From SAR324 cluster bacterium (GTDB lineage Bacteria; SAR324; XYD2-FULL-50-16; JAERRU01), in assembly GCA_016735295.1 (NCBI GenBank), contig JAERRU010000006.1, positions 62,001-126,000 of the forward strand: a stretch of DNA of 64,000 bases, written 5' to 3'. Positions within the stretch are counted from its first letter, which is position 1. The number at the start of each line of letters is the position of its first letter. The position numbers and the translations under genes were made by a program. Positions 10,108 to 20,148 of this stretch are shown in pieces. Below the pieces are notes generated by a model that had not been told where the DNA came from, searched no databases, and saw nothing but the letters and a program-made list of their open reading frames with translations.

Positions 10108-10311
10108 ATGTTGGATAAAATAGCTCCAGTTAGGCAAGTGGCGTCAATTTTGCCTAAGGTTAGTGCGTTGTTTGATGTGCAAGACAAAACTATTCCTAAT
10201 GGAAATAAGGTAATAGAAGTAGTTGAGCAAGACAAACAAATTAGAAGAACAATGAAGGTTAATGAGATTAGGGCGATAGATAAAGTTGAGTTAAGCACCA
10301 AGCGTAGTTGA
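10108..10311 (+). CDS. Small protein of unknown function, probably translationally coupled to cdd
   Basis: 67 aa; good SD (agaggtaagcttATG); its stop overlaps the TTG start of cdd by 4 bp. Confidence 0.55.
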   Translation: MLDKIAPVRQVASILPKVSALFDVQDKTIPNGNKVIEVVEQDKQIRRTMKVNEIRAIDKVELSTKRS

Positions 10312-10709
10312 GTTATTTTGAGAAAGAAATCTTAGAAAGAGCAAGGCAAGCGTCACAATTTTCTTATAGTCCTTATAGTAACTTCAAGGTGGGTGCCGCG
10401 ATAGAGGATGAGAAGGGAAGAATTTTTGTGGGGACTAATGTAGAGAATGTTAGTTATGGGGCCAGTATTTGTGCGGAGAGGTCGGCAGTGGTTTCGGCGA
10501 TAGGAGCGGGGGGGCGTAATTTTAAACAAATCGCCATAGTTTGCAGTGGGGAGGTTCCAGTTACACCTTGTGGGATATGTCGGCAATTTTTAGCTGAATT
10601 TAATTCAGAATTAAAAGTTTTATGTTCAAGTTATAGCCAGTTAAATGCTGATAAATTTGATGTTTATCAGTTAGCTGAGCTATTTCCGCAGGGATTTTTA
10701 AAATTTTAG
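10308..10709 (+). CDS. cdd: Cytidine deaminase
   Basis: YSPYSNFKVGAAIE, CAERSAV, PCGICRQFLAEF zinc-binding motifs. Confidence 0.95.
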   Translation: MSYFEKEILERARQASQFSYSPYSNFKVGAAIEDEKGRIFVGTNVENVSYGASICAERSAVVSAIGAGGRNFKQIAIVCSGEVPVTPCGICRQFLAEFNSELKVLCSSYSQLNADKFDVYQLAELFPQGFLKF

Positions 10710-10744
10710 TTTCAATTTTAGTTTCAATTTTTTAAGCAAGTAAT

Positions 10745-11431
10745 TTGAGTATTAAGTCAATATTAGAGATGAATTATATAAAATTAACCACATCATCAAT
10801 GATAGGAGAAAAGTTGGTGATGGCCACTACTGGCATGGTAATGATGCTATTTTTGGCAGGACATTTGGTAGGCAACACACTACTTTTTGTGGGGCGAGAG
10901 GAGTTTAATTTATACGCGGATTTTTTAAATTCATTTAAGATGGTGTATTTAGTCGAAGCTGGTCTGATGCTGGTTTTGGTGGCACATGTGTGGTCGGCAA
11001 TTCGCCTTACCTTGGCTAACAAGCGAGCGCGCCCTGTGGGATATGTGATTAAAAGAAAAGCGATTAATAGCACATGGATGTCTAGCCATATGGCACATAC
11101 AGGCGTGGTGATATTGCTATTTTTGATAATGCACATTGCCAGCATGAAGCTAGGACCTTGGGACAATGAAAAGATTAAGCATGCCGATACTTTGTATGAT
11201 TTAGTGCTCAAGCTTTTTGCTGATCCTATTTACTCGGGGATATATTTAGTATGTATGATTTTACTTGGATTTCATTTGCATCATGCCATGAAAAGTTCGT
11301 TCATCACCCTTGGCGTAGCGAGGAAGCATAGGCTAGATTGTTATGCTAAAGCAAGTTTATTATATTCACTGTTTATATCAATTGGATTTAGCAGTTTTCC
11401 GGTATATTTTTACATATTATCGATTATTTAG
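10745..11431 (+). CDS. sdhC: Succinate dehydrogenase/fumarate reductase cytochrome b subunit, b558 family
   Basis: 228 aa five-TM-type protein; GHLVGN, HIASMKLGP, GFHLHHAMKSSF; directly upstream of sdhA/sdhB. Confidence 0.88.
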   Translation: MSIKSILEMNYIKLTTSSMIGEKLVMATTGMVMMLFLAGHLVGNTLLFVGREEFNLYADFLNSFKMVYLVEAGLMLVLVAHVWSAIRLTLANKRARPVGYVIKRKAINSTWMSSHMAHTGVVILLFLIMHIASMKLGPWDNEKIKHADTLYDLVLKLFADPIYSGIYLVCMILLGFHLHHAMKSSFITLGVARKHRLDCYAKASLLYSLFISIGFSSFPVYFYILSII

Positions 11432-11472
11432 GCAATCACTAAGCGAAATTTATAAAGATTAAGGCAAAAGTT

Positions 11473-13395
11473 ATGACAAATAAAAAATTACAATCAAGTA
11501 TTCCTGAAGGTAAAATTGAGAATAAATGGGATAAACATAAATTTAATTTAAAGTTAGTTAATCCAAGCAATAGGCGAAAATATGATGTTATGGTGGTGGG
11601 CTCTGGTTTGGCTGGGGCATCGGCAGCGTCTTCGTTGGCGGAGATGGGCTATAATGTTACTTGTATTTGCTATCAAGATAGCTCAAGGCGAGCACACAGC
11701 ATAGCGGCTCAAGGAGGAATTAACGCGACTAAAAATTACCATAATGATGGCGATAGTATTTACCGATTATTTTACGATACCATTAAAGGAGGTGATTATC
11801 GCTCAAGGGAGGCCAATGTTTATCGGTTAGCCCAGCTTAGCGGAGATATAATAGATCAATGTGTGGCTCAAGGAGTTCCTTTTGCTAGAGATTATGGCGG
11901 AACATTAGCTAATAGATCATTTGGGGGGGCTCAGTTATCTAGAACATTTTATGCTAGAGGGCAAACGGGGCAACAGCTTTTATTAGGAGCATATAGTGCA
12001 TTAAGCCGGCAAGTTGGCTTGGGTAAAGTTAAAATGCTTACTCGCAGGGAATTTGTTGATTTAGTGCTAGTAGATGGCGTAGCTCGGGGAGTGCTGTGCC
12101 GTAATCATTTAACAGGAAAAATTGAGCGTCACTCTGCACATGCGATTTGTTTAGCGACTGGGGGTTATTCACCGGTTTTTTATCTTTCTACTAGTGCGGT
12201 TGGTTGCAATGTAACGGCGGCTTACCGGTCTTATAAACGGGGAGCTTTTTTTGCTAATCCTAGTTTCACCCAAATACATCCTACTTGCATTCCTTTATCA
12301 GGTAATGACCAGTCTAAATTAACTTTAATGAGCGAGAGCCTGCGAAATGATGCTAGGGTGTGGGTGCCTAAGCAAGCAGGGGACAAGCGAGACCCAGTAG
12401 AGATAGTAGAAGATGAACGAGATTATTTTTTGGAGCGTAAATATCCATCATTTGGCAATCTAGTGCCTCGAGATGTGGCGTCACGTAATGCCAAGATGGT
12501 ATGCGATGAAGGGCGTGGTGTAGGTGAAAATGGATTGGCGGTGTATATGGATTTTTCTGATGCGATCAATAGGTTGGGTCGTAAGGCAATTGAAGAAAGA
12601 TATGGCAATTTATTTGATATGTACCAGCATATCACTAACGAAAATCCTTACCAAACCCCGATGAAGATATCTCCGGCTGTCCATTATACTATGGGGGGAT
12701 TGTGGGTTGATTATAATTTGATGTCTAATATTCCAGGTCTTTTTGTATTGGGAGAGGCAAATTTTTCTGATCATGGGGCTAATCGGTTAGGGGCTAGTGC
12801 ATTGATGCAAGGCTTAGCTGATGGATATTTCATCGCCCCTTACGCACTGGGTAATTATTTAGCGACGCAAGAATTTTCCCAAGTTAGCACAGAAGATGAA
12901 GCTTTCACGAAGGCTAATGAGAGTGCTGATAAGTTTTTTGAGCGATTGATGGGGATAAAGGGGAACAAATCGGCGAAATATTTTCATAAAAAATTAGGTA
13001 CATTATTGTGGGATAAATGTGGAATGTCGCGTAACGCTGAAGGATTGCGAGAAGCTTTGGCTAAAATTCCGGAGATAAGGAAAGAATTTTGGAGTGATTT
13101 ATCTTTACCAGGCGATATTGATGAGTTTAATCCTGAGCTAGAGCATGCTAGCCGAGTAGCAGATTTTTTAGAATTTGCTGAAATTATGTGTCACGATGCA
13201 TTAAATCGAGAAGAATCTTGTGGAGGACATTTCCGCGAAGAACACCAAACTGAAGGTGCGGAAGCACAAAGAGATGATGACAATTTTTCTTATGTAGCAG
13301 CTTGGCAATACCAAGAATTAGGGGAAAAACCTATTTTACATAAAGAAGAACTCGAATTTACAGAGGTTGTGAGAACTAGACGGCAATATAAATAG
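11473..13395 (+). CDS. sdhA: Succinate dehydrogenase/fumarate reductase flavoprotein subunit
   Basis: [15 protein letters not shown] motif, [42 protein letters not shown]. Confidence 0.95.
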   Translation: MTNKKLQSSIPEGKIENKWDKHKFNLKLVNPSNRRKYDVMVVGSGLAGASAASSLAEMGYNVTCICYQDSSRRAHSIAAQGGINATKNYHNDGDSIYRLFYDTIKGGDYRSREANVYRLAQLSGDIIDQCVAQGVPFARDYGGTLANRSFGGAQLSRTFYARGQTGQQLLLGAYSALSRQVGLGKVKMLTRREFVDLVLVDGVARGVLCRNHLTGKIERHSAHAICLATGGYSPVFYLSTSAVGCNVTAAYRSYKRGAFFANPSFTQIHPTCIPLSGNDQSKLTLMSESLRNDARVWVPKQAGDKRDPVEIVEDERDYFLERKYPSFGNLVPRDVASRNAKMVCDEGRGVGENGLAVYMDFSDAINRLGRKAIEERYGNLFDMYQHITNENPYQTPMKISPAVHYTMGGLWVDYNLMSNIPGLFVLGEANFSDHGANRLGASALMQGLADGYFIAPYALGNYLATQEFSQVSTEDEAFTKANESADKFFERLMGIKGNKSAKYFHKKLGTLLWDKCGMSRNAEGLREALAKIPEIRKEFWSDLSLPGDIDEFNPELEHASRVADFLEFAEIMCHDALNREESCGGHFREEHQTEGAEAQRDDDNFSYVAAWQYQELGEKPILHKEELEFTEVVRTRRQYK

Positions 13396-13438
13396 TTTTA
13401 TTATTTTTATTATTTTTATCATTATTTAAAATTTTAAG

Positions 13439-14197
13439 ATGGATATTGTTTTAAAAATTTGGCGACAAAAATCAGCTACCGATAAAGGTGCAATGCAAGA
13501 ATATCAGCTAAAAGATATATCAAGCGACATGTCATTTTTAGAGATGTTAGATGTTTTAAATGAAAAACTGATAGTTGAGAAACATCCTGATGGCCCGGTA
13601 GCTTTTGATAGCGATTGCCGTGAGGGTATTTGCGGCACTTGTGGCGTTATGATAAATGGGCGTGCACATGGGCCTTTAGATAAAACTACTACCTGCCAAC
13701 TACATATGAGGTCTTTTAAGGATAAGGACACTATTTATGTAGAACCTTTTCGGGCAAAATCTTTTTCTATTATCAGAGATTTAACGGTTGATAGATCATC
13801 GTTTGATAAGATTATTCAGCGTGGTGGGTATGTTTCAGTTACTACAGGAGGGGCTTGTGACGCTAATTCTGTATTAGTTTCTAAGGAGCAGGCCGATCAG
13901 GCGATGGATAATGCCGCTTGTATTGGCTGCGGGGCTTGTGTGGCTAGTTGCAAAAATGCGTCTGCTATGCTGTTCACTGCGGCTAAGGTTAGTCATTTGG
14001 GGCTTTTGCCTCAGGGGCAACCGGAGCGATTTAGTAGGGTTGATAATATGGTAAAAGCAATGGTTGATGAGGGGTTTGGTGGCTGCACTAATGAAGGAGA
14101 ATGTGAAGCGGTTTGCCCTAAGGGCATAACTTTAGGGAGCATTGCTCGGCTTAATCGCGATTTTTTATATGGTAAGATAAAACCACGCGAACTCTAA
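13439..14197 (+). CDS. sdhB: Succinate dehydrogenase/fumarate reductase iron-sulfur subunit
   Basis: [2Fe-2S] [10 protein letters not shown]...[27 protein letters not shown]. Confidence 0.95.
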   Translation: MDIVLKIWRQKSATDKGAMQEYQLKDISSDMSFLEMLDVLNEKLIVEKHPDGPVAFDSDCREGICGTCGVMINGRAHGPLDKTTTCQLHMRSFKDKDTIYVEPFRAKSFSIIRDLTVDRSSFDKIIQRGGYVSVTTGGACDANSVLVSKEQADQAMDNAACIGCGACVASCKNASAMLFTAAKVSHLGLLPQGQPERFSRVDNMVKAMVDEGFGGCTNEGECEAVCPKGITLGSIARLNRDFLYGKIKPREL

Positions 14198-14221
14198 TAT
14201 ATCAAGCAATAATTTTTTCTT

Positions 14222-14824
14222 ATGGCGATAAGTTTGGCAAAAGAGTTAGGGAAAAATCCTTGGCAAGCGTTTGCTAGCTGTTATCAAAAAAGACTTAAGC
14301 TTGATGTGAGAAATCCTAATTGGATGATGTTAGTGACTAGTCTTAATGATATTCCTGACGCTAGGGTTGTGTTATTAAAAGATTATGGCGTTGATAGTGG
14401 ATTTGTTTTTTTCACTAATTATCAGAGTGCAAAGAGTCAAGAATTAATGACTAATGATAGGGCTAGCCTAGTTTTTTATTGGGATAGCCTTTGTTATCAA
14501 ATCAGAATTAAAGGGCGAGCTAAAAAAATATCACGCCACCTTTGTGAAGAATATTTTAATAAACGAACCAGGTTAAGCCAAATTGGGGCTTGGGCGTCTT
14601 TACAGAGCCAACCTCTTGCTAGCCGTGAGCAGTTATTGACTAGAGTTGATGAGGTAGGCACAAAATTTAATAAAAAAAGTGTTCCTTGCCCACCACATTG
14701 GGGGGGATGGCGAATTATGCCTGAAAAGTTTGAATTTTGGAAAGAGGCTCAAGGCAGACTCCACGAGAGAGTAACCTATCTTTGGCAAGACCAAACTTGG
14801 AAAATGGAGTTATTATATCCTTAA
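14222..14824 (+). CDS. pdxH: Pyridoxamine 5'-phosphate oxidase
   Basis: DARVVLLKDYGVDSGFVFFTNYQSAKSQEL; C-terminal CPPHWGGWRIMPEKFEFW...RLHERVTY. Confidence 0.93.
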   Translation: MAISLAKELGKNPWQAFASCYQKRLKLDVRNPNWMMLVTSLNDIPDARVVLLKDYGVDSGFVFFTNYQSAKSQELMTNDRASLVFYWDSLCYQIRIKGRAKKISRHLCEEYFNKRTRLSQIGAWASLQSQPLASREQLLTRVDEVGTKFNKKSVPCPPHWGGWRIMPEKFEFWKEAQGRLHERVTYLWQDQTWKMELLYP

Positions 14825-14930
14825 CTCACCCTAAAGCTTTCATATTTAGGGAAATATAATTTTTTTTCCATATTCATTCATTAACCGACACTAATCGGGG
14901 GCGGTTAGCGATATCCAAATTCACTAACAT

Positions 14931-14977
14931 ATATCCTTTTTATCGGACAACCCCTCGCAGGGCTGTCCGGTGGATAT
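14931..14977. repeat. Nested inverted repeat between convergent pdxH and flgE
   Basis: CGGACAaCCC-ctcgca-GGGcTGTCCG (14944-14969) flanked by ATATCC (14931-14936) and GGATAT (14972-14977). Confidence 0.8.
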
Positions 14978-15023
14978 CATGATATTAATTATAATCGGCT
15001 TACCTTCTATTTATTACCGGTTA

Positions 15024-16502
15024 CTATCTTTTGATATCTATCAAATCACGCAACATTTCATCGCTGGTAGATATAACTTTGGTATTAGCTTGAAAGCCTC
15101 TTTGATATTCGATCATATTCACGAATTCTCTACCTAAATCTATATTAGATTTTTCTACAAAACCAGACCTGATACTCCCTTTTTCTCCTACTGTTGGGTC
15201 TCCCACTATTGCTGCTCCCGATTTAGAAGTTTCTACAAACCTATTTCGGCCAGCTTCTGATAATTTTTGCTCGCCTATAAAAGTAGCTAACTGCACCTTT
15301 CCTAGTGCTCTTGATGAGCCTGAATCAAATATTGCATCTATTACCCCATCACTATCAATTCTGATTCCTTCAATCTCACCGGCTTTGTTACCATCTGAGA
15401 AAATTCTAGAAATAGAATTTTTACCGGTAAAAGAGTTCATTCCATCTAATCCATCTCTTTTATCAGATGGATTATTAGGATCAAAGCCATCGCCAAAATC
15501 AAAGCCTATCATTACTGGATCAATCACATCTTTAAAATCAAATGCTACTTGAGGATTTTTTGCTGTTGGGTCGTTGGGCACTCTTAGCAAAATTTTTGCC
15601 CCTTGTGAAGAATTTGGGTCATTAGGATTAATGGGAGGCAATTCTTCTAAAACTCCTTGATAATAGTCTACTAGCCGGCCATTATCAGTAAATTGCAAAA
15701 ATCCTCCTCCTTGTGCTTGCAAAGAGCCAGGAGAGCCACTTTTAATATCGCCACCGTCTGATAAGGCAAACCACGCCCAAACATTTAGCTGTGCAGTGCC
15801 AGGAATGGGATTACCAGTATTAGGATCTATTTGAGGTGGAATATCTGCTAATTTACGAAAGGCTATGGTGAGAGTGTGCTCACCCCCTGAGCCATCAAAG
15901 GCTTTTGTGGTAGTAGCAAAATTATACATATCCTCTCTAACATCATCTAAATTCATCGCTGCGCTAGGTGGGGACTGATCTTTACTTAAATTACCCTTAA
16001 TCACAATGCCTGATCCTTTAACATCACCATTGCCCGTGGCTCTAGCTGGGTCGACTATATTTTTAACATCAACCGCTTTTAATAAACCTTGACTTTCCCT
16101 TGTGGTATTATTCACATCTTTTACCATCAAAGGATTTCCTTCATAATCAACTAAAAAACCACTTTTATCTATTTCAAAAGTACCATCACGGGTATAAAAG
16201 GTTTTATCGGTTTGTTTATCTTTTAAAATGAAAAATCCTTTCCCTTCAATTGCCATATCTGTGGCTTGATCGCTATTTTCAAATCCACCTTGATTAAAAA
16301 ATATCGACACGTCTTTTATTAATGACCCTTGGCCAACTGCTCCTTTGGTTGTGCCAAATTGAGTGGCCACGAGGTCTCCAAATTCAGCACGATGTGTTTT
16401 GTAGCCAAAAGTATTTGAATTAGCAATATTGCTTCCAGTAACTGTCATAGCTTGTGAATGAGACTTCATCCCACTAGCACCTGTTTGTAAAGATGGCAAC
16501 AT
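15024..16502 (-). CDS. flgE: Flagellar hook protein FlgE
   Basis: N-term ASGMKSHSQAMTVTGSNIANSNTFGYKTHRAEF; C-term VEKSNIDLGREFVNMIEYQRGFQANTKVISTSDEMLRDLIDIKR. Confidence 0.95.
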   Translation of the reverse strand: MLPSLQTGASGMKSHSQAMTVTGSNIANSNTFGYKTHRAEFGDLVATQFGTTKGAVGQGSLIKDVSIFFNQGGFENSDQATDMAIEGKGFFILKDKQTDKTFYTRDGTFEIDKSGFLVDYEGNPLMVKDVNNTTRESQGLLKAVDVKNIVDPARATGNGDVKGSGIVIKGNLSKDQSPPSAAMNLDDVREDMYNFATTTKAFDGSGGEHTLTIAFRKLADIPPQIDPNTGNPIPGTAQLNVWAWFALSDGGDIKSGSPGSLQAQGGGFLQFTDNGRLVDYYQGVLEELPPINPNDPNSSQGAKILLRVPNDPTAKNPQVAFDFKDVIDPVMIGFDFGDGFDPNNPSDKRDGLDGMNSFTGKNSISRIFSDGNKAGEIEGIRIDSDGVIDAIFDSGSSRALGKVQLATFIGEQKLSEAGRNRFVETSKSGAAIVGDPTVGEKGSIRSGFVEKSNIDLGREFVNMIEYQRGFQANTKVISTSDEMLRDLIDIKR

Positions 16503-16574
16503 TTTTTCTACCTCCTAGTAATTATTGTTAATATGTCTAATATTTTTAATTTAATATATTTATAAGATAACCGG

Positions 16575-17261
16575 TTATTGAGCCTTACCAATCATCAATG
16601 CATCATCAATGGTGATAAAATCATTTCCTACTTTAAGTAGTGGTTGAGCACCATCTAATTTAATTTGAGTTACTTTTTCTTGCTTAGTTAGCTGAACATC
16701 TACAGTTTTACCCTTTTCGTTATAGGCATAAATCTCGACTGAGTATTTGCCAGGCAAAGCTTTATTACCTAAATTATTTTTACCATCCCAAGTTAATTGA
16801 TGAGTTCCTTTATCTTTAAGGGATAAATTAATTTGTTTTACCACCTCACCTTTATCATTGATGATGTTAGCCTTTGCTTGGTAAGCATTATCTAGTAATT
16901 GATAGTTTAAATCAGTTGCTCCACTAGCCGATAACTGCAAATGATTATTTTTAACATGAACATCTTGGTTTAAATAACTAAGAGCATTTAATTGAAGCAG
17001 GTCTCTTTGCGAGCTTGCCATATTTTTTAGCTCTTGATTTAATGTTTGTAACTGCTCCATGCTGCCTAACTCAGCTAAGGAAGCCATCATTTTTGATGAA
17101 TCCATAGGATCAAGTGGATTTTGGTTGGCTAGTTGATACATGAACAGATTCATAAAATCGGATTTTTCTAAATTATCCGTACCTTTTGCGTTGCTAGCGG
17201 CATTTTCTAAACGATTAGCATTTAGGTTAATGATGCTTTGGGTGTTAGATATTTCACTCAT
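16575..17261 (-). CDS. flgD: Flagellar hook assembly scaffold FlgD
   Basis: DFMNLFMYQLANQNPLDPMDSSKMMASLAELGSMEQLQTLN. Confidence 0.95.
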   Translation of the reverse strand: MSEISNTQSIINLNANRLENAASNAKGTDNLEKSDFMNLFMYQLANQNPLDPMDSSKMMASLAELGSMEQLQTLNQELKNMASSQRDLLQLNALSYLNQDVHVKNNHLQLSASGATDLNYQLLDNAYQAKANIINDKGEVVKQINLSLKDKGTHQLTWDGKNNLGNKALPGKYSVEIYAYNEKGKTVDVQLTKQEKVTQIKLDGAQPLLKVGNDFITIDDALMIGKAQ

Positions 17262-17296
17262 AATTATTTAGTAAATAAATGTTATCGTTTTAATGG

Positions 17297-18649
17297 TTAA
17301 ATGTGTAAATCTATTATACGATTTGATTTACTAGTTCTCCCTCTTGAAGTTGAGTTTATTGAATTAGTTTGCGATTCTAATGTTTTTGGGTCGTTGGTTT
17401 GATTATTAGAATTTTTGGTAAATGATGATGATGATTGCTGTTCTGAATTAAAATTTGAGTTACCAGCAAAATCTTCAACCGGGTTATATTTGATAACTAG
17501 ATTATCTAGTTTTATGCCCTGTTCTGCTAAATTTTGGCGTACTTTATCAATTTGATGTTTTAAATGTTCACTTAATTCCATATTATCAGTTAGGAGCTCG
17601 GCAGTTATTTTGCCGTTATCTTTTGATAATTTAAATTCAAGTGATCCTAAATTTTCAGGGTTTAATTTAATTTTTAACTGAGTTCCTCCATTGCTCAAGG
17701 TGCTTTTCACTTTAGGTAAAAATGAATCTAAATTTTGAGCGAATTTCAATTTATTAGCATCACTTGGGCTGCCTAAAATATTATCAGCTGAGCTTGATTG
17801 GCTTTGTTGGCTAAATTCTGCACTTAAAAACCTAGTCGCACTATTATCTTTAGCCGATGTGTTATCAAAATCTTCTTTGCCACTACCGCCGCCGCCACTA
17901 AGTTGAGCTTGAATCATTTCTGATGGGCTAAGTTTGTTAGTGATTAAATTATTCTCGTTGGGCGTGTTAGATGCTAATTCATCAATTATTAATTGATTAT
18001 TTTTCCCAATTTTTTTATCGTCAGCAGTAATGGATTTTAGATTATAATTGTTGCTACTAGTTTTCATTAAAATGGGTGGCATAAACACAGTAGCTGCAGC
18101 CATATTATCAATTAGTTGATTTTTATTTAGAACAGTAACCTTCGCTTGCCCTAATTGGTTGGCTGGGTCTTGATTTTCAGGATTCATCGCCAGCTGCCAA
18201 GATTCTAAATTAGCCATCTCACCTATCTTGGGGGGAGATATGCTTTGTTTGATTTGATCAATAAAAACCACCCCAGCCTTTAAATTAGATTGATAAAGCT
18301 CGCGATTAATAATTTTTGTATTAGCTGCTCCATTATTGACAGAATTAAAATTATTATCGTTAGTAGTAGGGCTATGAGCTAATGCACCTTGCTCATCAAC
18401 GGTTTCATCATGTTTTTTGCTACTGGCTAACCTTTCCTTGCGATCAGCAATTGCTTGTTCATGGTTATCATCGTAGTGGTCATTTTTTCTTTTATTAGCT
18501 AAATCATCAGCAGATCTTGACGTTCGATTTTGCCTAGTATTACTAAAAATTTGGTCAAAATCAGTGTTTGACATACTTTTTTTCACCATAGGCGATTGAT
18601 TGCTCAAATTAGGCGAATGGGGAGATATATCTAGAAGATTAGCATTCAT
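17297..18649 (-). CDS. fliK: Flagellar hook-length control protein FliK
   Basis: Low-complexity N-terminal half; C-terminal LKIKLNPENLGSLEFKLSKDNGKITAELLTDN; gene order with flgD/flgE. Confidence 0.85.
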   Translation of the reverse strand: MNANLLDISPHSPNLSNQSPMVKKSMSNTDFDQIFSNTRQNRTSRSADDLANKRKNDHYDDNHEQAIADRKERLASSKKHDETVDEQGALAHSPTTNDNNFNSVNNGAANTKIINRELYQSNLKAGVVFIDQIKQSISPPKIGEMANLESWQLAMNPENQDPANQLGQAKVTVLNKNQLIDNMAAATVFMPPILMKTSSNNYNLKSITADDKKIGKNNQLIIDELASNTPNENNLITNKLSPSEMIQAQLSGGGGSGKEDFDNTSAKDNSATRFLSAEFSQQSQSSSADNILGSPSDANKLKFAQNLDSFLPKVKSTLSNGGTQLKIKLNPENLGSLEFKLSKDNGKITAELLTDNMELSEHLKHQIDKVRQNLAEQGIKLDNLVIKYNPVEDFAGNSNFNSEQQSSSSFTKNSNNQTNDPKTLESQTNSINSTSRGRTSKSNRIIDLHI

Positions 18650-18802
18650 TGCGTCCTTGCATGTGTAATGTAGTAATGATTATCCCTAATAAAAAATTAT
18701 CCTTGCATTAAGCTAAGGTTAATTTACTTAACCGCAATAATGCAATTGCCGTGCACTTTGGGTTAGCTAATAGTAAAAATAAGTTAAAAATTAAGCGTAT
18801 TT

Positions 18803-19573
18803 TTAATTTGACCCAGGGTTTACCGGAAGGTCATCATATTTGGGAAGAGATAAATAAGCCTCTCTATTTTCTGCAATCTTAGCTACATATTCAGTAATGC
18901 TAACTGCTACCTCTGGTGATAAATTTGCTAATAAGGCGGCTGCTTTACGTGATTTCATGCGAGTTAAAATCATAGTTGAGGTTTGTTGATCCATTTGATT
19001 AAAGAATACAGCAGCATTTTCGGCAGGAATTTTTTCATAGTAGCTAACTAATTGCCTTAATGTCTCTGTATCAGTGATTGCCTTTTCTTGACGCATTTTT
19101 TCAATATTTTGATTAATGCGAGCGACCTCATTTATTTTTTGTTCAATTCTTGATTCTAGAGCAGATAATCCCTTTTCTCGATCGACAATCGTTAATTCTC
19201 TGGTATCTAACTTTTGTTTTCGGCCTCGTAAAAAGTCTAGAATCTCTACTTGCTCTTTAATTATATCTGGTGGAGGAGGAATTATTTCCTCAGACCCGCA
19301 AGTGACTGAAAATGGCTGAAGGGTGAATTGGCAACCCCATGGGCCATATTCAACATCAGCCGTTGAATCGGTAGTACTATCTTTAGCTGCAGTAGACTGC
19401 AAATCAGAATAAAAAATCTTTTCATCATCTTCCTCTTCTTCTTGCGGGATTTCATTATCGGTAGTTTGCCCATAAAGAGGGTATAATGATGCCAGTAAAC
19501 ACACTAAGCCTAGGCCTAGCAACGATAATTTAATTGATTTTAATTTTAATGGAAAGTGATTATTATTTAACAT
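18803..19573 (-). CDS. MotE/MgtE-N-like exported flagellar-cluster protein
   Basis: Signal anchor, coiled coil, C-terminal YYEKIPAENAAVFFNQMDQQTSTMILTRMKSRKAAALLANLSPEVA; between fliJ-like gene and fliK. Confidence 0.7.
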   Translation of the reverse strand: MLNNNHFPLKLKSIKLSLLGLGLVCLLASLYPLYGQTTDNEIPQEEEEDDEKIFYSDLQSTAAKDSTTDSTADVEYGPWGCQFTLQPFSVTCGSEEIIPPPPDIIKEQVEILDFLRGRKQKLDTRELTIVDREKGLSALESRIEQKINEVARINQNIEKMRQEKAITDTETLRQLVSYYEKIPAENAAVFFNQMDQQTSTMILTRMKSRKAAALLANLSPEVAVSITEYVAKIAENREAYLSLPKYDDLPVNPGSN

Positions 19574-20028
19574 AGTTTAAAATTATTATTAGATCGGTTG
19601 ATAAATTGCCTGCTAGCCGCTTCGTCTAACATATTTGATTCAATTTTTTTTAATTTAGCTGATAAACGCTTCTTATGAGCTTTTTTTAATATTTCAAAAG
19701 TTTTAACTTTAGTAGTCGATTTAATTAAAATATCACGGTTAATCTTTATGTCATTATCAAGATTTTCTATTTGATGCTTAACCTTTGATATTTTGTCCAT
19801 TTGCTCATTTTCATATTCAGTTTGTAAACGCAAATGTTGTCCTACCACTGAGCCAGAATTCCACATATTTTGCAGATTAATTCTTGATTGAAGCACCTCA
19901 GTTTGTATATTTTCTATCAGCATAATGCAATTTTGACGCTGTCTATTTACTTTAGCTAAAGCAAGCATATCTTGACTAGCAACACTTTTATAATAACGAT
20001 AAAGTTGCTCAAGTGATGATTCCTTCAT
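19567..20028 (-). CDS. fliJ: FliJ-like flagellar export chaperone
   Basis: 153 aa coiled coil, overlaps the MotE-like gene, flagellar context. Confidence 0.6.
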   Translation of the reverse strand: MKESSLEQLYRYYKSVASQDMLALAKVNRQRQNCIMLIENIQTEVLQSRINLQNMWNSGSVVGQHLRLQTEYENEQMDKISKVKHQIENLDNDIKINRDILIKSTTKVKTFEILKKAHKKRLSAKLKKIESNMLDEAASRQFINRSNNNFKLC

Positions 20029-20148
20029 GATGATAAATAATATTCAAGTAATTTTTGTTTATAGCCTACCTAGAGAGGTGGCGATATATCTATAGATAAG
20101 CAAATATCAAGCCTAGCTAGCTGCTGCTAGCATAGGCGGTGATATAAA

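Noticed and set aside
10353-11211. Minus-strand ORFs 10353-10586 and 10774-11211
   Set aside because: Antisense to cdd and sdhC, which carry clear family motifs.
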